A stretch of DNA of 5,170 bases. It comes from Candidatus Brocadiia bacterium. Lineage in GTDB: Bacteria > Planctomycetota > PUPC01 > DSUN01. The translations under genes and the position numbers were made by a program. The notes beneath the pieces are model-generated. The model saw only the letters and a list, made by a program, of their open reading frames with translations, was not told the DNA's origin and searched no databases. This document shows, piece after piece, positions 4,917 through 5,170 of this stretch. The stretch spans positions 1 to 5,170 of the forward strand of contig JADHXT010000280.1 of the NCBI GenBank assembly GCA_016782825.1, given 5' to 3'. Position 1 is the stretch's first letter, and each line of letters opens with the position of its first letter.

Positions 4917-5170
4917 GACGCCGAGCGCGGCAGTTCAAAGCCGCCGTGGAGCGCAACTTCCGCCAGCGCCTGGTCTACGCGTGGGAGCTTCCGAGCATCA
5001 TGCGGAAGCACATCTACACGGGGGCCATGGGCGGCACGTATTTCACCCTCGTCACGGGCATCGTGTTCGTCTACTTCGGCAACGCGGTGGGCATGACGCC
5101 CTTGCTGTGGGGGCTGATGGGCGGCATCGCGTCGTGGGTGCTGGCGGGGCAGATCCTGTCGGCCGTGGTC
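4913..5170 (+). CDS. MFS transporter, N-terminal fragment (partial)
   Basis: The gene runs off the right edge, leaving 86 codons with no stop in frame. The product starts with a basic, amphipathic cytoplasmic segment (MRRRARQFKAAVERNFRQR), then 'RKHIYTGAMGGTYFTLVTGI' leading into a first membrane helix (about 40-60) and a second (about 64-86). The layout and the sequence around the first helix resemble MFS transporters I associate with planctomycete-type genomes. The GTG start at 4913 shares GTGA with the mannosidase stop, and a G-rich stretch (4901-4905) lies 7 bases before it. An in-frame ATG at 4895 would add MVGGGT and overlap the mannosidase by 22 bases, but lacks a well-spaced ribosome binding site. 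Tight overlap with a cytoplasmic mannosidase suggests uptake of a mannose-containing compound, which is inference. Only two helices are visible, so another polytopic family cannot be excluded. Confidence 0.68.
   Translation, partial: MRRRARQFKAAVERNFRQRLVYAWELPSIMRKHIYTGAMGGTYFTLVTGIVFVYFGNAVGMTPLLWGLMGGIASWVLAGQILSAVV

Noticed and set aside
1..5170. CRISPR arrays, tRNA or rRNA genes, insertion sequences, attachment sites
   Set aside because: I saw no regularly spaced repeats, cloverleaf-like sequence with a TTC-type arm, terminal inverted repeats with a transposase, or recombinase genes.

Overview
The window is GC-rich, and its coding regions strongly prefer codons ending in C or G. Its gene content suggests a bacterium of the Planctomycetota/Lentisphaerota/Kiritimatiellota (PVC) type, probably from a metagenome. 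Two things point there. One is the partial first gene, whose exported product begins with the 'PLLFVKR...HIYDTFF...PGGG' signature I associate with the HzsA-related proteins of those phyla. The other is the pairing of a glycoside hydrolase with an MFS transporter that resembles planctomycete-type sequences. The assignment rests on remembered family patterns and is only moderately secure.

Layout: (1) bases 1-218, minus strand, carry the 5' end of a secreted HzsA-related protein, cut by the window edge. (2) Bases 219-396 are a divergent control region with plausible back-to-back promoters and a hairpin that abuts a strong ribosome binding site. (3) Bases 397-1224, plus strand, encode a 275-residue envelope protein with a lipoprotein-like signal peptide, two SH3-like segments and a C-terminal membrane segment, followed by a candidate terminator. 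(4) A promoter at 1274-1302 starts a second plus-strand unit. It holds a 92-residue NifU C-terminal-domain protein (1336-1614, TTG start), a 98-base intercistronic stretch that can fold into three consecutive stem-loops, a 1067-residue GH38 alpha-mannosidase (1713-4916), and an MFS transporter whose start overlaps the mannosidase stop (4913 to the window end).

The clearest functional module is the mannosidase plus transporter. The mannosidase has no signal peptide and so should be cytoplasmic. The translationally coupled transporter may import the small mannose-containing compound it hydrolyses. The NifU-like gene is probably co-transcribed, but no functional link to mannoside use is visible. 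No CRISPR array, RNA gene, insertion sequence or attachment site was found, and no gene-free stretch exceeds 300 bases. I do not see a clear new multi-gene system. The most unusual items are the structured leader ahead of the mannosidase, a block of atypical codon use inside that gene, and a substitution at a normally aromatic active-site position.
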